Shown here: one piece after another, positions 63,636 to 64,000 of the stretch
Layout of the letters: every line of letters starts with the position of its first letter
How positions within the stretch are numbered: position 1 is the stretch's first letter
Assembly: GCF_016613475.2 (NCBI RefSeq)
Contig: NZ_CP071517.1
Span: 3,038,001 to 3,102,000, forward strand
Direction of reading: 5' to 3'
DNA: 64,000 nucleotides
DNA from: Lysobacter arenosi
Lineage (GTDB): Bacteria; Pseudomonadota; Gammaproteobacteria; Xanthomonadales; Xanthomonadaceae
The notes under the pieces: model-generated
Databases searched by the model: none
Told to the model about the DNA's origin: nothing
The model's input: only the letters and a program-made list of their open reading frames with translations
Made by a program: the position numbers and the translations under genes

Positions 63636-64000
63636 ATGAAAGTCCGCAAAACAGCACTATCGGCCAGTATCGTCCTTGCGCTGAGCATCGCCGGCAGCGC
63701 CGCCGCACAGCAGACCAGCACGTCCAGCGCCGACCAGCAGGCACCGGCCTCCTCGCAGGAGGCCACCGACATCGACGCGGTCGTCGTCACCGGCATCCGC
63801 GCCAGCCTGATGAAGTCGCTCGACACCAAGCGCAGCGCCGACGCCGTCGTCGAAGCGCTGACCGCCGAGGACATCGGTGACTTCCCGAACACCAACGTCG
63901 CCGAAGCGATGATGCAGATCCCGGGCGTCACCATCGACCGCCGCTTCGGCCAGGGCGAGCGCGTCAGCATCGACGGCACCGATCCCAGCCTCAACCTGAC
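63636..64000 (+). CDS. TonB-dependent receptor, N-terminal part (cut by the window end)
   Basis: Only the first 121 codons are visible. They show a signal peptide (SASIVLALSIAGSAAAQQ), a linker, a TonB-box-like DAVVVTG and the start of the plug domain (IRASLMKSLDTKRSADAVVEALTAEDIGDFPNTNVAEAMMQIPGV, shown here as several motifs run together only in description). This N-terminus is typical of carbohydrate receptors in Xanthomonadaceae. GGGAGGGAGAGCA precedes ATG 63636. It follows the kinase by 139 bases and probably imports GlcNAc or chitin oligomers across the outer membrane. Confidence 0.88.
   Translation, partial: MKVRKTALSASIVLALSIAGSAAAQQTSTSSADQQAPASSQEATDIDAVVVTGIRASLMKSLDTKRSADAVVEALTAEDIGDFPNTNVAEAMMQIPGVTIDRRFGQGERVSIDGTDPSLNL

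Overview
The window is a gene-dense, GC-rich stretch of bacterial chromosome. Its gene content points to a member of the Lysobacteraceae (Xanthomonadaceae), probably Lysobacter-like. The evidence is the rpmH-rnpA-yidC-mnmE block, an N-acetylglucosamine (GlcNAc) locus with NagP, NagR, NagQ and a TonB-dependent receptor of the type described in Xanthomonas, and a monomeric isocitrate dehydrogenase. I identified this by reading motifs, not by database search. I see no rRNA, tRNA, CRISPR array, insertion sequence or prophage. Gaps between genes are short; the only gene-free stretch over 300 bases is 57733-58126.

Layout. 1-4010: ribosomal protein L34, RNase P protein, YidC and MnmE, the last with an apparent +1 frameshift that removes its C-terminal FCIGK motif. 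4011-11049: a UbiM-like ubiquinone hydroxylase behind an FNR/ANR-like box, a lipoprotein with a TonB C-terminal domain, a translationally coupled operon of a secreted peptidase-like lipoprotein and a NatAB-type ABC exporter, and ferredoxin-NADP reductase. 11168-27914: a second ABC-2 exporter, ketopantoate reductase, a winged-helix/TPR regulator, TatD, HrpB, a sulfotransferase-like protein facing a PKHD-type dioxygenase, a response regulator-histidine kinase fusion, an aldo/keto reductase with an EamA transporter, RluE, an exported methyltransferase-like lipoprotein and a LysR regulator. 28074-38231: two unrecognised small proteins, an AraC/EamA pair, a DUF4344 metallopeptidase, isocitrate dehydrogenase, two SEC-C proteins, a lipoprotein, a LysM protein, QueF and a glutathione transferase. 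38239-43577: two tandem M20 amidohydrolases, a YjbR protein, and a bufferin-type RiPP operon (bufA2-bufB-bufC) whose precursor carries two near-identical cysteine-rich units.

43878-64000: a very large indolepyruvate-type oxidoreductase, then a sugar locus. NagA, NagB-II and the GntR regulator NagQ read left. The Entner-Doudoroff operon zwf-pgl-edd-eda reads right from the same intergenic region, which holds NagQ-box-like repeats on both sides. After a DUF1254 lipoprotein, a cupin and a QEGLA-motif protein comes the second half: NagR (LacI family), the transporter NagP, a GlcNAc/glucose kinase and the start of a TonB-dependent receptor, with two NagR-type palindromes between nagP and the kinase. 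The inferred flow is outer-membrane uptake by the receptor, inner-membrane import by NagP, phosphorylation by the kinase, deacetylation and deamination by NagA and NagB, and conversion by zwf-pgl-edd-eda to pyruvate and glyceraldehyde 3-phosphate.

Most notable for follow-up: the two-unit bufferin precursor, the NagQ-like boxes in front of the Entner-Doudoroff operon, the two small proteins between the LysR and AraC regulators, the mnmE frameshift, and a 26-codon leader ORF coupled to the kinase start.
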